Source: Clostridia bacterium
GTDB taxonomy: Bacteria; Bacillota; Clostridia; Christensenellales; Christensenellaceae
Length of the DNA: 64,000 bases
Reading direction: 5' to 3'
NCBI GenBank assembly: GCA_017439085.1
Contig: JAFRTU010000005.1
Location: 36,167-100,166, forward strand
In this document: piece by piece, positions 39,112-47,817 of the stretch
Layout: the number at the start of each line of letters is the position of its first letter
Position numbering within the stretch: the stretch's first letter is position 1
Program-made: the position numbers and the translations under genes
Notes under the pieces: model-generated
Seen by the model: only the letters and a program-made list of their open reading frames with translations
Databases searched by the model: none
What the model was told of the DNA's origin: nothing

Positions 39112-40046
39112 ATTTCGCTACTATTTTACAGGAATTTTTCTCAGTCCTTATCGGTATAATCTTTGCACTTACCGGAATTAAGGCATTAAAAGATGAAGGC
39201 GCACAGAAGAAAGTCACCACAGTTGCATTCTGGTTCATTCTTGCCTTCACATTCATTTGCGGATATTGGCTCCCGAGATGGATCACCGGACTTGCAATAG
39301 TCCTCATGGCTGTTCTTACCGGTATCAAGGGTGTTGTACAGAGCGCAAGCGATGTTCCTGATCACGCAGAAGTAAGAGCAAATGCAGACAAGTTCGGATA
39401 CAAGATCTTCATCCCTGCATTCATAATCGCTCTCGGATCAGTCGTACTCACCACACTCGGAGCAAGCGTACCTGCTTTAAGCTGGCTCACATCCAACAAC
39501 TCCATCTGCATCGGCGGACTTCTTGGACTTCTCGTAGTCCTCTTAATGACAAAGGCTCCTGTCAAGTATTCAGTTATTGACGGAACCAGACTCATGGACA
39601 ACGTCGGTGTTACGGGTATACTTCCTCAGCTTCTCTCAGCACTTGGTGCTCTGTTCACAGCTGCAGGAGTAGGCGACGTCATCGCAAAGGGCGTTTCCGC
39701 TATCATTCCTGAGGGATCGAAGCTCATCGCTTGCATAGTCTACTGTGTAGCAATGGCTCTCTTCACGATCATAATGGGTAACGGATTTGCCGCATTCTCA
39801 GTCATTACAGTCGGTATCGGTATCCCGTTCCTGATCTCTCAGGGATGCAATCCGATAGTCGTCGGTGCTTTAGGACTTACAGCAGGTTACTGCGGAACAC
39901 TCTGCACGCCTATGGCTGCTAACTTCAACATCATGCCTGCTGCTCTTCTCGAAGTTAAGAACAAATACACTATCATCAAGAGCCAGGTCCCAGTAGCTAT
40001 AGTAATGCTGATCATCCACATCATACTCATGTACATCTTTGCATGA
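39108..40046 (+). CDS. 5-oxoproline transporter, DUF979 subunit
   Basis: 312 residues with about nine membrane helices. Matches DUF979: FFSVLIGIIFALTGIKALKDEG at the start, a long GLLVVLLMTKAPVKYSVIDGTRLMDNVG segment, and the conserved ALGLTAGYCGTLCTPMAANFNIMPAALLEVKNKY near the end. The ATGA overlap with DUF969 shows translational coupling. Together the two would bring in pyroglutamate, supplying glutamate metabolism. Confidence 0.88.
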   Translation: MNFATILQEFFSVLIGIIFALTGIKALKDEGAQKKVTTVAFWFILAFTFICGYWLPRWITGLAIVLMAVLTGIKGVVQSASDVPDHAEVRANADKFGYKIFIPAFIIALGSVVLTTLGASVPALSWLTSNNSICIGGLLGLLVVLLMTKAPVKYSVIDGTRLMDNVGVTGILPQLLSALGALFTAAGVGDVIAKGVSAIIPEGSKLIACIVYCVAMALFTIIMGNGFAAFSVITVGIGIPFLISQGCNPIVVGALGLTAGYCGTLCTPMAANFNIMPAALLEVKNKYTIIKSQVPVAIVMLIIHIILMYIFA

Positions 40047-40072
40047 CGCTATAGTATAATGTAAATGAACGG

Positions 40073-40112
40073 TACCGCGCTTAAGGGTATCCCCAAGAGC
40101 GCGGTATTTTTT
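40073..40112 (+). terminator. Intrinsic terminator between transporter and pcp
   Basis: TACCGCGCT (40073-40081) pairs with AGCGCGGTA (40098-40106) around a 16-base loop, then six T. Expression of pcp would need read-through or a separate promoter. Confidence 0.85.
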
Positions 40113-40132
40113 CAGAGAAAGGGGGGATTTTT

Positions 40133-40774
40133 ATGAAAATCTTACTTACCGCTTTTGACCCGTTCGGCGGAGAACCGGTCAACCCTGCTCAGGAGGCTGT
40201 AGAGGCCGTAAAGGACAATATCGCCGGAGCAGAGATAGTAAAGTGCATAGTCCCGACAGTGTTCTATAAATCGATAGATACCGTTTATGCCGCAATGAAG
40301 AAGGAGAATCCTGACGTTGTTTTATGCATAGGACAGGCAGGAGGCAGGATCGGCATGACTCCCGAGAGAGTCGCCATCAACCTCAATGAGGCAAGGATCC
40401 CCGACAATGAGGGAAATCAGCCACTTGATACTCCTATATTCGAAGACGGCAAGAACGCATATTTCACGATGCTTCCCGTCAAGGCCATGGTAGCCAAGAT
40501 GATGGAGAAGGGAATACCCGCAAGTCTCAGCTATACCGCAGGATCATATGTCTGCAACCACCTCATGTACGGCGTGCTGTATCACATTGAAAAGGAATTC
40601 CCGAATACAAAGGGCGGATTCATGCATGTTCCTTTCCTGCATCAGCAGGTCATGGACAAGAAGAACACTCCTTCGCTCTCCAAGGATGATATCGTAAAGG
40701 GTATCGAGGCCTCCATTGAAGCAATAGTGGAGAACGAAAAAGACGTTAAGGCAGTCGCAGGAGAACTCGACTGA
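40133..40774 (+). CDS. pcp: Pyroglutamyl-peptidase I (C15)
   Basis: 213 residues. It removes N-terminal pyroglutamate from peptides in the cytoplasm. The catalytic triad is complete: Glu in [17 protein letters not shown] (about E78), Cys in [12 protein letters not shown] (about C141) and His in [11 protein letters not shown] (about H165). The N-terminal [17 protein letters not shown] is diagnostic. AAAGGGGGG precedes the ATG. Linked by position to the 5-oxoproline transporter, so the operon can both import and release pyroglutamate. Confidence 0.95.
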   Translation: MKILLTAFDPFGGEPVNPAQEAVEAVKDNIAGAEIVKCIVPTVFYKSIDTVYAAMKKENPDVVLCIGQAGGRIGMTPERVAINLNEARIPDNEGNQPLDTPIFEDGKNAYFTMLPVKAMVAKMMEKGIPASLSYTAGSYVCNHLMYGVLYHIEKEFPNTKGGFMHVPFLHQQVMDKKNTPSLSKDDIVKGIEASIEAIVENEKDVKAVAGELD

Positions 40775-40790
40775 GAACATCTGAAACATA

Positions 40791-40824
40791 AAAGATCCTT
40801 CCTGTAATGGAAGGATCTTTTTAT
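40791..40824. terminator. Bidirectional intrinsic terminator
   Basis: AAAGATCCTTCC (40791-40802) pairs perfectly with GGAAGGATCTTT (40809-40820), then TTAT. Lies between convergent pcp and the lyase gene. Confidence 0.85.
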
Positions 40825-40838
40825 TTGATCTAATGGAT

Positions 40839-42044
40839 TCATGCATTGAATACGTATTTGTCCATCCTCTCAAAGGCTTTCTTTATCTGTGAGAGAGGAG
40901 AAGCAAGGTTCATCCTGACGTGGCAATTACCGAAGAAGCCTCTTCCGTCCTGGATGGCGACACCGACATCCCAGCATTTCTGGAGCACTTCGCCGACATC
41001 ACAGCCCTTTTCCTTACACCACTCGGTGCAGTCTACGAAAAGCATGTATGTGCCTTCGGGCTTGAACACCTTGACTCCCTTGAAGTGGTCATTTATGTAG
41101 TTGACTGCGAATTCCACGTTTCCGCCTATGACTTCAAGGAGCTCTTTCAGCCATTCTTCTCCGGTTGCGGAATATCCGCCTATGAGAGCGTACATGGAGA
41201 GCACGTTCATGGAATTGTAGTGGCAGAGAGATGATTCCTTCATGACTCTTTCACGGAACTTCTTATTGTATATTATGTGGTAAGATCCTACAAGACCCGC
41301 AAGGTTGAAGGTCTTGGAAGGAGCGTACAATGCAACCGTGTTCTCTCTTGCATATTCGCTAACCGACTGTGTAGGAACATGTTTGTTTCCGAAAAGTATC
41401 ATATCTGACCAGATCTCGTCTGAAACGACCTGAACGTCATATTTCTCAAAGAGATCCATTGCAGTCTTGATCTCTTCCTTAGTCCAGACTCTTCCGCATG
41501 GGTTGTATGGGCTGCAGAAAATGGCAACATGGATGTTATTCTCAACTATCTTTTTCTCCATGTCCTCATAGTCCATCATCCATTTTCCTGTCTCATCCTG
41601 ATAGAGAGGGCTGTGAATGGCCTTGTATCCGTTATTATTGAGGACACCCGTGAATCCCACATAGGTAGGGGAATGGAGCAGGATGTTGTCTCCTCTTGAA
41701 GCCATTACGTTAAGGGCTGAGATGACTCCGCCGAGAACTCCGTTCTCATATCCGATGTGTTCAGGAAGAAGACCTTCTACGCCGTTATGTTTCTTCTGCC
41801 ATTCGATAATGCAGTCGAAGTATTCTTTCCTCGGAGCAAAATAACCGAAGCAGGGATGCTCGGTCCTCTTGATTATCTCTTGCTGTATGGTAGGGGGACA
41901 GGCAAAGTTCATGTCTGCAACCCACATCGGGATGGCATCAAAATCGCCCTTCGGAGCTCCCGGAGCATGTCCGTTTCCGAGGCTTTCGACTGCGATCGCA
42001 TCTTTTCCGTGACGATCGATGATTGTCGTAAAATCGTATTTCAT
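40839..42044 (-). CDS. MalY/PatB-type cystathionine beta-lyase
   Basis: 401 residues of the class I/II PLP aminotransferase fold. MWVADMNFACPP at the N-terminus, NGVLGGVISAL, FCSPYNPCGRVWTKEE, SDEIWSDMI and the PLP lysine in APSKTFNLAGL are all present, as is the late RMNLASP with the carboxylate-binding Arg. The MalY/PatB group cleaves cystathionine or cysteine conjugates; a few act as aminotransferases. It could supply homocysteine to the methyltransferase at 4.3 kb. Single gene; promoter not clear. Confidence 0.88.
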   Translation of the reverse strand: MKYDFTTIIDRHGKDAIAVESLGNGHAPGAPKGDFDAIPMWVADMNFACPPTIQQEIIKRTEHPCFGYFAPRKEYFDCIIEWQKKHNGVEGLLPEHIGYENGVLGGVISALNVMASRGDNILLHSPTYVGFTGVLNNNGYKAIHSPLYQDETGKWMMDYEDMEKKIVENNIHVAIFCSPYNPCGRVWTKEEIKTAMDLFEKYDVQVVSDEIWSDMILFGNKHVPTQSVSEYARENTVALYAPSKTFNLAGLVGSYHIIYNKKFRERVMKESSLCHYNSMNVLSMYALIGGYSATGEEWLKELLEVIGGNVEFAVNYINDHFKGVKVFKPEGTYMLFVDCTEWCKEKGCDVGEVLQKCWDVGVAIQDGRGFFGNCHVRMNLASPLSQIKKAFERMDKYVFNA

Positions 42045-42171
42045 TTCATGGATCCTTTCTATTGAGCATAATAATACATATATATTATAACTATAAATAT
42101 AGAGGATTTTAAAGGACGGAAAGCGTCAAAAAAGGGTTTTTTTAAGAAGTATCCGATAGTCTCGGGAGGTG

Positions 42172-42200
42172 TTGACAAATATGCATATGGTAAATATAAT
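42172..42200 (+). promoter_or_regulatory. Consensus promoter for initiator tRNA
   Basis: Perfect TTGACA (42172-42177), 17-base spacer, perfect TATAAT (42195-42200), 13 bases before the tRNA. Confidence 0.9.
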
Positions 42201-42213
42201 AATAGTGCTTCGA

Positions 42214-42291
<78 letters not shown>

Positions 42292-42299
42292 TTTTGAAT

Positions 42300-42328
42300 G
42301 ACCCGAACCTGATGGTTTGGGTCTTTTT
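42300..42328 (+). terminator. Terminator of tRNA-fMet
   Basis: GACCCGAACC (42300-42309) pairs with GGTTTGGGTC (42314-42323), followed by TTTTT. Confidence 0.85.
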
Positions 42329-42362
42329 ATGTAGAAATATTATGCAAGGATCATATGGAATC

Positions 42363-43064
42363 ATGAAGAAACTGCATTTATTCGATAAGAGCAATATAAC
42401 CAGGGCATCGCTGTTCTCCAGGAAAAGCATAGACCCGAACAAGTTCATAAGGGAGATCTATGTTGAGAACGGTCTTGCCTATATCTCATGCAATGTGGAA
42501 GGCTATTATGACGTGATAGACAGTTATTCGGTCAGCGGTTATGAGTGGCTGAATCAGAGTTTTACGAGATTCATCGAGGAGAATGCAGTAACTATACCCG
42601 TTACGTATCCGATAGTCCTGGAGATATGCGGCTACGGTTTTACTGAGGAAGAAAAGGATATTATAGAAGGCACCGTAGCCGACTATTATGCTCTCAAGAT
42701 GGCCGATGTCCAGGCAAGATACAATAAGGAGAAGAAAAGGACCATATTCCAGATAATCATGTCGGTCATAATGGCGGGGCTTCTCTATATATCATCGGTC
42801 AACAGCAATCTGTTTCCGCTTCTTATAAATGAAACTATCGTGATATTGTTCTGGCTTCTCATCGGAGACCTGTTCGAAGGCTTTCTGTTTGAAAGAAGAG
42901 AGATCCTGGACAGAAGGACAAAAGCCGCACAGCTTGCCAGCATGGTGGTGACGTTCAAGAAGGCATTCGACGACAAACCGCTGAAGCCTTCAGAGGAGCA
43001 GGTCATAATCGAAGAAGTTCTGGAAGAGAATGAACTGATACCTTCAGATGAATGGGATGATTGA
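42363..43064 (+). CDS. Hypothetical two-TM protein
   Basis: 233 residues from the ATG at 42363; earlier ATGs fall within or next to the tRNA terminator and are unlikely, but the Shine-Dalgarno signal here is weak. An N-terminal soluble domain of about 120 residues with a TIPVTYPIVLEICGYGFTEEEKDII motif is followed by two membrane helices (about 140-158 and 167-185) and a cytoplasmic charged tail. I do not recognise the family. It stands alone between a tRNA terminator and a long inverted repeat. Function unknown. Confidence 0.62.
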   Translation: MKKLHLFDKSNITRASLFSRKSIDPNKFIREIYVENGLAYISCNVEGYYDVIDSYSVSGYEWLNQSFTRFIEENAVTIPVTYPIVLEICGYGFTEEEKDIIEGTVADYYALKMADVQARYNKEKKRTIFQIIMSVIMAGLLYISSVNSNLFPLLINETIVILFWLLIGDLFEGFLFERREILDRRTKAAQLASMVVTFKKAFDDKPLKPSEEQVIIEEVLEENELIPSDEWDD

Positions 43065-43084
43065 TATAAAAAAGGACTCTGTTC

Positions 43085-43134
43085 TATGATATGACCCCCA
43101 TTATCTGTGTCAAAATAATGGGGGTCATATCATA
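43085..43134. repeat. Perfect 20-bp inverted repeat
   Basis: 43085-43104 is an exact reverse complement of 43115-43134 with a ten-base loop. An outer GGACT / AGTCC pair (43076-43080 and 43136-43140) could extend it. No T-run follows, so it is not an ordinary terminator. Confidence 0.8.
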
Positions 43135-43293
43135 TAGTCCACAGGGCCTCTCCTTTATATAAGAAATACAGAGTGTAGGTCCGAAATGAATAGCAGAGAG
43201 AAAAATTATCGGTCGACCTTTTTTATACTTATTCCTCTGGTATGAAGTATAATGAAGACGATGAAAACTGTTTAAGACAGGAGATGATCTTTT

Positions 43294-43521
43294 ATGATTT
43301 TCGAGAGACTTAGAACTATCATTTGCGAGCAGCTTGCGGTCGATGAAGAAGAAGTAGCTCTTTACTCCAATATGTATGATGATCTATACGCAGACTCGCT
43401 CGATATGGTGGATATTTCCATGAAGATAGAAGACGAATTCGGAGTATGGATCCCGGATGATGTGCTTTTGACTATATCGACTGTGGGTGAACTTGTAGAT
43501 TATATAGAGGATAACTATTAA
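43294..43521 (+). CDS. Acyl carrier protein
   Basis: 75 residues, acidic. The phosphopantetheine serine is in YADSLDMVDI (S35), and helix II (SMKIEDEFGVWIPDD) and the final TVGELVDYIE match ACP. ACP carries growing acyl chains in fatty-acid synthesis. The DSLDMV motif is the usual form, but the gene is isolated from fab genes, so it may be a secondary ACP. ACAGGAG precedes the ATG, and a TATAAT lies about 40 bases upstream. Confidence 0.92.
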   Translation: MIFERLRTIICEQLAVDEEEVALYSNMYDDLYADSLDMVDISMKIEDEFGVWIPDDVLLTISTVGELVDYIEDNY

Positions 43522-43623
43522 TGATCCTGAGAGCCGGTATATGGAGTACTTTCCATCTCTCGGAGTAAAATGGCAGAAAAGTGAGCAGACCTGAATATGG
43601 GGTCCGGATATTACAAGTGAAAT

Positions 43624-43646
43624 AAAGGCTTGAAGGCCTTTTTTTC
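43624..43646 (+). terminator. Intrinsic terminator
   Basis: AAAGGC (43624-43629) pairs with GCCTTT (43636-43641), followed by a T-run of seven. It lies about 100 bases after the ACP stop. Confidence 0.7.
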
Positions 43647-43714
43647 TTATTTCCGAACAATATATCGATTATTGGGATAGTTAGCAGCAGCCTACAGTGA
43701 GATAAACATTGTCA

Positions 43715-44893
43715 TCAGGGCTGCTTTTTTGCTTCTCTGGAAGAGAGAAAAACTGCAGCAATGCAGAAAATACCTACTACAGCTGCAAGGAAGAAGGCAT
43801 GGGGGATCGAGAAACCATCTATCATAGCTCCTGCAATCAGATTTCCGGCATTGTTGCCAATGGTATTGCAGATGAGAAGTATGCTGGTGAGCTTTCCTGA
43901 CTGGCTCTTGTCGGTTACGAGCCCGAGGCTGAATACTGTAGGCCACACTGCTCCGGAGAAGACTCCGAACATGAATATGGCTATGAGCGATATGATCCCC
44001 GTTTTGGAGAACACGAGTATAAACACGGACAACACAGTCAGAGCCATGCTGATGAGTATCAGCTTGAACTTTTCCTTTATGAGCTTGTCCCCATACATCC
44101 TGCTGATAGTCATCCCTCCCCTTATGGCAGAGATGCATACCGAAGCTCCGAGCACATAGTCAAGATGGAGCGTGAAATAGTCCTTTGAGTAATTGATCAC
44201 TCCGGCTTCCATGATCATATAGAGGGTAAGGGCAGCTGCTGTGAATATGAAATAGGGGGTGATGATCTTCTTCTTTACTGCAGGGGATTCATTCTCAGAA
44301 GTCTTTTCCTCAAAGTGCTTTTCAGGAACACCGGGAGATTTCTGAGTCAGTGCGAATACAAGAAGTGAAGCAGAAGTTATTGCATATATGATATATGCTA
44401 TCCTCCAGGTCACCCCGAGCACGTTTATTATTATTGCCATTATGAGAGGGGATATGAATGCACCGAGCGTGAGGGCACCCTGTTCACGGTTCACGTGCAT
44501 GGTAACATTATCTGAATCGAGCATCATGAAAGCCGGGTATGCGGCAGATGAAGCTATGCTGTACCCCAGGCTGGAGAACATGTTTGTGATCACGACCATT
44601 ACGGGATTGCTGATGAATATGCCCGTAACGAGTCCTATGAGCTGTATCGAAAGACCTGCCACTATGAGCTTCTTGTTGTCAGCCTTGTCCAGTACTCTTG
44701 AGAGCACCAGCGTTACGAAGAGGGATACGACAAGGTTTACCGTTGCGAGAGTCGCGAACAGAGTGTTCGACAGACCGAGATAGAGTCTCATGTCCATCTT
44801 TATGAACTGTGTGGCCGAACCTCCGAATCCGCTGGCGAATGTTATGAGGTAGCACAGCAGTATGTATTTGTTTATCTTCAGTCCCTTCTTCAT
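43715..44893 (-). CDS. MFS transporter
   Basis: 392 residues with about twelve membrane helices and the usual central loop (QKSPGVPEKHFEEKTSENESPAVKK). The inter-helix motif LSRVLDKADNKKL between helices 2 and 3 fits the major facilitator superfamily. Substrate not readable. It lies 70 bases downstream of the GH20 gene in the same direction, which suggests import of the GlcNAc-containing sugars that enzyme would cut. The leader contains two copies of CTGTATTGAG. Confidence 0.85.
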   Translation of the reverse strand: MKKGLKINKYILLCYLITFASGFGGSATQFIKMDMRLYLGLSNTLFATLATVNLVVSLFVTLVLSRVLDKADNKKLIVAGLSIQLIGLVTGIFISNPVMVVITNMFSSLGYSIASSAAYPAFMMLDSDNVTMHVNREQGALTLGAFISPLIMAIIINVLGVTWRIAYIIYAITSASLLVFALTQKSPGVPEKHFEEKTSENESPAVKKKIITPYFIFTAAALTLYMIMEAGVINYSKDYFTLHLDYVLGASVCISAIRGGMTISRMYGDKLIKEKFKLILISMALTVLSVFILVFSKTGIISLIAIFMFGVFSGAVWPTVFSLGLVTDKSQSGKLTSILLICNTIGNNAGNLIAGAMIDGFSIPHAFFLAAVVGIFCIAAVFLSSREAKKQP

Positions 44894-44963
44894 CTCAATA
44901 CAGTTCCCTTAACGAATCTCAATACAGATTGTAACACCATTTACAGACGGGAAACCGTCCCTG

Positions 44964-46949
44964 TCAGGAAAAATCGTTCTTCAGTACACCAAGGGCGGTT
45001 CCAGGTCTTTCTCCTCTAAGGAGCATACTCTTCATGTTTTTCCTGAGGGTGGTATCTTCCTTCAGAGAGGGCAGATCCGCATCATGAAGATGATCCTCAG
45101 GAAGATCGAACACCCACTGCATCGCCTCTATATCATCGGGATACACTTCCTTTAACTCGAATGCCTTCTGGAAGGACAGGATCCTCGATCCGTCGGGCAG
45201 AAGATCTCTCATCTTAGGCGAAAGAAGCCAGGTGTGGCACGTCATTGGAAGGTCCTTCCACTCCGGATAATATTCAGAGAGGAATACTCTGGCTCTTCTG
45301 ACCGAGTCATTTAGCAGATCGCTCTCGAGCCTTGCATCTGACGGGATATGTAAGGCGATGCATCTTTTGTCTCCGTCATCAAGGAGCTCATACTCGAGCT
45401 CACCTATCCTGAACAGAGTGCAGCCCACCTGTCTTACAGTCCAGGAATATCTGTCGAATCCGTACCTTCCGAGAGCCCTTTTATATTCGGATATGAATCT
45501 CGGAAAACATCTCATGGTATCCATCCAGATGTCCTCAGGGATGTCTTTCCAGGGCCCTGAAGATCTGCTGTCAAGAACATCTGAGATCTGCCGCATTAAT
45601 TCAGAAGCTCCGCTTCCGTCGGACTCCGTTTCTTTTCTGTAAAGACCGTCAAGATATGTGTCACCGGCTTTGATAACGAACTCTTCCGGGATACCGAGCT
45701 CTCTCATGAACCTCTCGGACCTCTCCAGGAGCACCAGCCCTTTGCTCCATCTCACATAATCCCTAGCTTCGGGAGCGTTGATCCTGTCTCTGTCGGTCCT
45801 TACGTCTGTCTTTGCATCCTTTTCATCCATGTCCCACATATCTTCAGGTGCGCCTGTAAGTCCGAGGGCATCTATCCTTTTCTGTCTGATCTTTATCTCA
45901 TCTGTAAACTCATCGTAAGAAACAACGTTATCTTCTGATTTCAGGCATACTGCCGTGAGACGGGGGAAAAGGAGATAGGACGCTCTTCTGAGGTCGGTTA
46001 TCCTCTCGGACCAGAGAGGGCATTCGAGTCCGAGGAAATTCTCCTCATGTCCTTCGGCAAAGGAGGGTATGCGTTTCGCGTCGAATATCTTCCTGATATC
46101 ACTGTGTCCATAGGGGTAGTCGAAATAGTATGTGCTTATATCTGAATATATTATCCTTCCTCCGCACTCCATGAACTTCTTGGTCTGTTCCTCTCCGTCC
46201 ATCCACTGTTGGATGATGAAGTGGGAGGGGAGGAGACCTCCGTTGAGCACGTCATTCCAGACTATGACCTCTCTGCCTTTTTCCTTCAGGTATTCACCGA
46301 GCTCCAGTATCAGATGTCTCTGAAGATCGTCCTCGTCTTTAAGTCCCTTTTCCCTGATCTTTTTCCTGCAGAGGGGACATCTTCTCCAATGTATCTTCAG
46401 TGCTTCATCTCCTCCGAGATGTATCATCCTGAAGGGAAAGAGAGCGATTACTTCATCGAGTATGTCTTTCAGGAAGAGAACAGCAGCATCGTTTCCCGCA
46501 CATATGAGGTTTCTGAATATGCCGGGACCCCGCTCAACGGAATACTCCCAGGGCTCACCGCCGTTTCTGATGCATCCGAATTCCGGATACGCCGCAAGAA
46601 GGGCGCTTGCATGCCCCGGTATCTCTATCTCCGGAATGACCTCCATACCGTTCTCTCCCGCAAAGCGGACAATCTCCCTTATCTCGTCCTGGGTATAGAA
46701 ACCGGAATTGTTTTTTGTCACCGATATCCCTCCGAAATACGAATCGCCTCTTCTGGAACCGATCTCAGTCAGTTTCGGATATTTCTTTATCTCTATTCTC
46801 CAGCCCTGATCGTCCGTGAGATGCCAGTGGAGCCTGTTCGCCCCGGCTGTACGGGCTCCTTTGATCATAGTCTTGATGTCTTCTACGGGCATGAAATGCC
46901 TTACGGAATCGAGCATGAAACCGCAGTGGAAAAATGGTCTCCTGGTCAT
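44964..46949 (-). CDS. GH20 beta-N-acetylhexosaminidase with GNAT_C-like tail
   Basis: 661 residues from the ATG at 46949 (AAAGGAG upstream). The GH20 barrel starts at once, with LHWHLTDDQGWRIEIKKYPKL, EIEIPGHASALLAAYP and the catalytic Asp-Glu in HLGGDEA (D181-E182); there is no signal peptide, so it is cytoplasmic and would cut imported GlcNAc oligosaccharides. Residues about 500-620 resemble the C-terminal domain of DUF5596-type GNAT proteins (ALHIPSDARLE, RARVFLSEYYPEW, CHTWLLSPKM, GSRILSFQKAFEL). I know of no standard GH20 with this tail. An MFS transporter is the next gene. Confidence 0.88.
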   Translation of the reverse strand: MTRRPFFHCGFMLDSVRHFMPVEDIKTMIKGARTAGANRLHWHLTDDQGWRIEIKKYPKLTEIGSRRGDSYFGGISVTKNNSGFYTQDEIREIVRFAGENGMEVIPEIEIPGHASALLAAYPEFGCIRNGGEPWEYSVERGPGIFRNLICAGNDAAVLFLKDILDEVIALFPFRMIHLGGDEALKIHWRRCPLCRKKIREKGLKDEDDLQRHLILELGEYLKEKGREVIVWNDVLNGGLLPSHFIIQQWMDGEEQTKKFMECGGRIIYSDISTYYFDYPYGHSDIRKIFDAKRIPSFAEGHEENFLGLECPLWSERITDLRRASYLLFPRLTAVCLKSEDNVVSYDEFTDEIKIRQKRIDALGLTGAPEDMWDMDEKDAKTDVRTDRDRINAPEARDYVRWSKGLVLLERSERFMRELGIPEEFVIKAGDTYLDGLYRKETESDGSGASELMRQISDVLDSRSSGPWKDIPEDIWMDTMRCFPRFISEYKRALGRYGFDRYSWTVRQVGCTLFRIGELEYELLDDGDKRCIALHIPSDARLESDLLNDSVRRARVFLSEYYPEWKDLPMTCHTWLLSPKMRDLLPDGSRILSFQKAFELKEVYPDDIEAMQWVFDLPEDHLHDADLPSLKEDTTLRKNMKSMLLRGERPGTALGVLKNDFS

Positions 46950-47079
46950 TATAGGTCTCCTTTGTACGAGTCTCTCTGTACACAATTTTCCTATTCAGCC
47001 TGCAGTAGTGTCAATATCATAAAGTGACATAAAGTGAAGGGTATAAAGGTGCTATAATCTAATCAGGAGGAAGATTATC

Positions 47080-47817
47080 ATGAGAGAATTTTTGATAAAT
47101 ACGATGGCTGCGGTCCTCTGGATAATGACCGTATTCGACGCTATATCCATATTCTTCATGTTCAGGGAATGGAAAAAGGGAAATGTGGACAGGATACCTC
47201 TTCTTACAGGTATACTCTGTCTAGGACTCTTCTATGATTCGCTTATACTTTCATGCGGATGCTTTCTGGAATACGGGACTTTTTTCCATCATCTGAGCCA
47301 GCTGAGATACATACTCCACTGCGTGCTCATACCACTGCTGTTCCCGATCTGTGCATATTCGCTCACGGAGAACAAAAAGGTGATCAGGATCGTCTGGATA
47401 GTGTCGGCGGCGATCATGGTATTGGGGCTCATAGCAGGTCTTATGGTAGTCACCGAAGAGAGGACGATCGGTGTTAAGAGGTATGCTTCTTCTGATGAGA
47501 CCGGAAAGTTCTCCAGTACCCTCACGTCCATGCTTGATACGGTACCCGTATTCATAATGATAGGCATAGGAATATATCTGTGGATAAAGAAAAAGAACCC
47601 GTTCATGTTCCTTTCAGGATTCTTCATGCTTCTGTTCACAATGCTCGGCATATTCCTCGGGAAGGATCCTTCCGGGGACAAGGGAAAGAGCCTGATGTTC
47701 TACATAAGCATGTTCGGAGAATCTTTCATGGTCTATTTCCTCTGGAGGTTCGTGAGGAAGGAAAAGGAATTAAAAGAGGTGGAAAAAGATGAACAGCATC
47801 AAGGAATTCAGGGATGA
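47080..47817 (+). CDS. Hypothetical multi-pass membrane protein
   Basis: 245 residues with seven predicted membrane helices and short loops. The C-terminus is cytoplasmic and very charged (RKEKELKEVEKDEQHQG). No family recognised; the layout is that of a seven-helix receptor-like or scaffolding protein, which says little. Start ATG preceded by CAGGAGGAAG. It overlaps the next gene by 29 bases. First gene of a three-gene unit of unknown function. Confidence 0.68.
   Translation: MREFLINTMAAVLWIMTVFDAISIFFMFREWKKGNVDRIPLLTGILCLGLFYDSLILSCGCFLEYGTFFHHLSQLRYILHCVLIPLLFPICAYSLTENKKVIRIVWIVSAAIMVLGLIAGLMVVTEERTIGVKRYASSDETGKFSSTLTSMLDTVPVFIMIGIGIYLWIKKKNPFMFLSGFFMLLFTMLGIFLGKDPSGDKGKSLMFYISMFGESFMVYFLWRFVRKEKELKEVEKDEQHQGIQG

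Noticed and set aside
42294..42362. Upstream start of the two-TM protein after tRNA-fMet
   Set aside because: It would lie in the tRNA terminator and start three bases after the CCA end.
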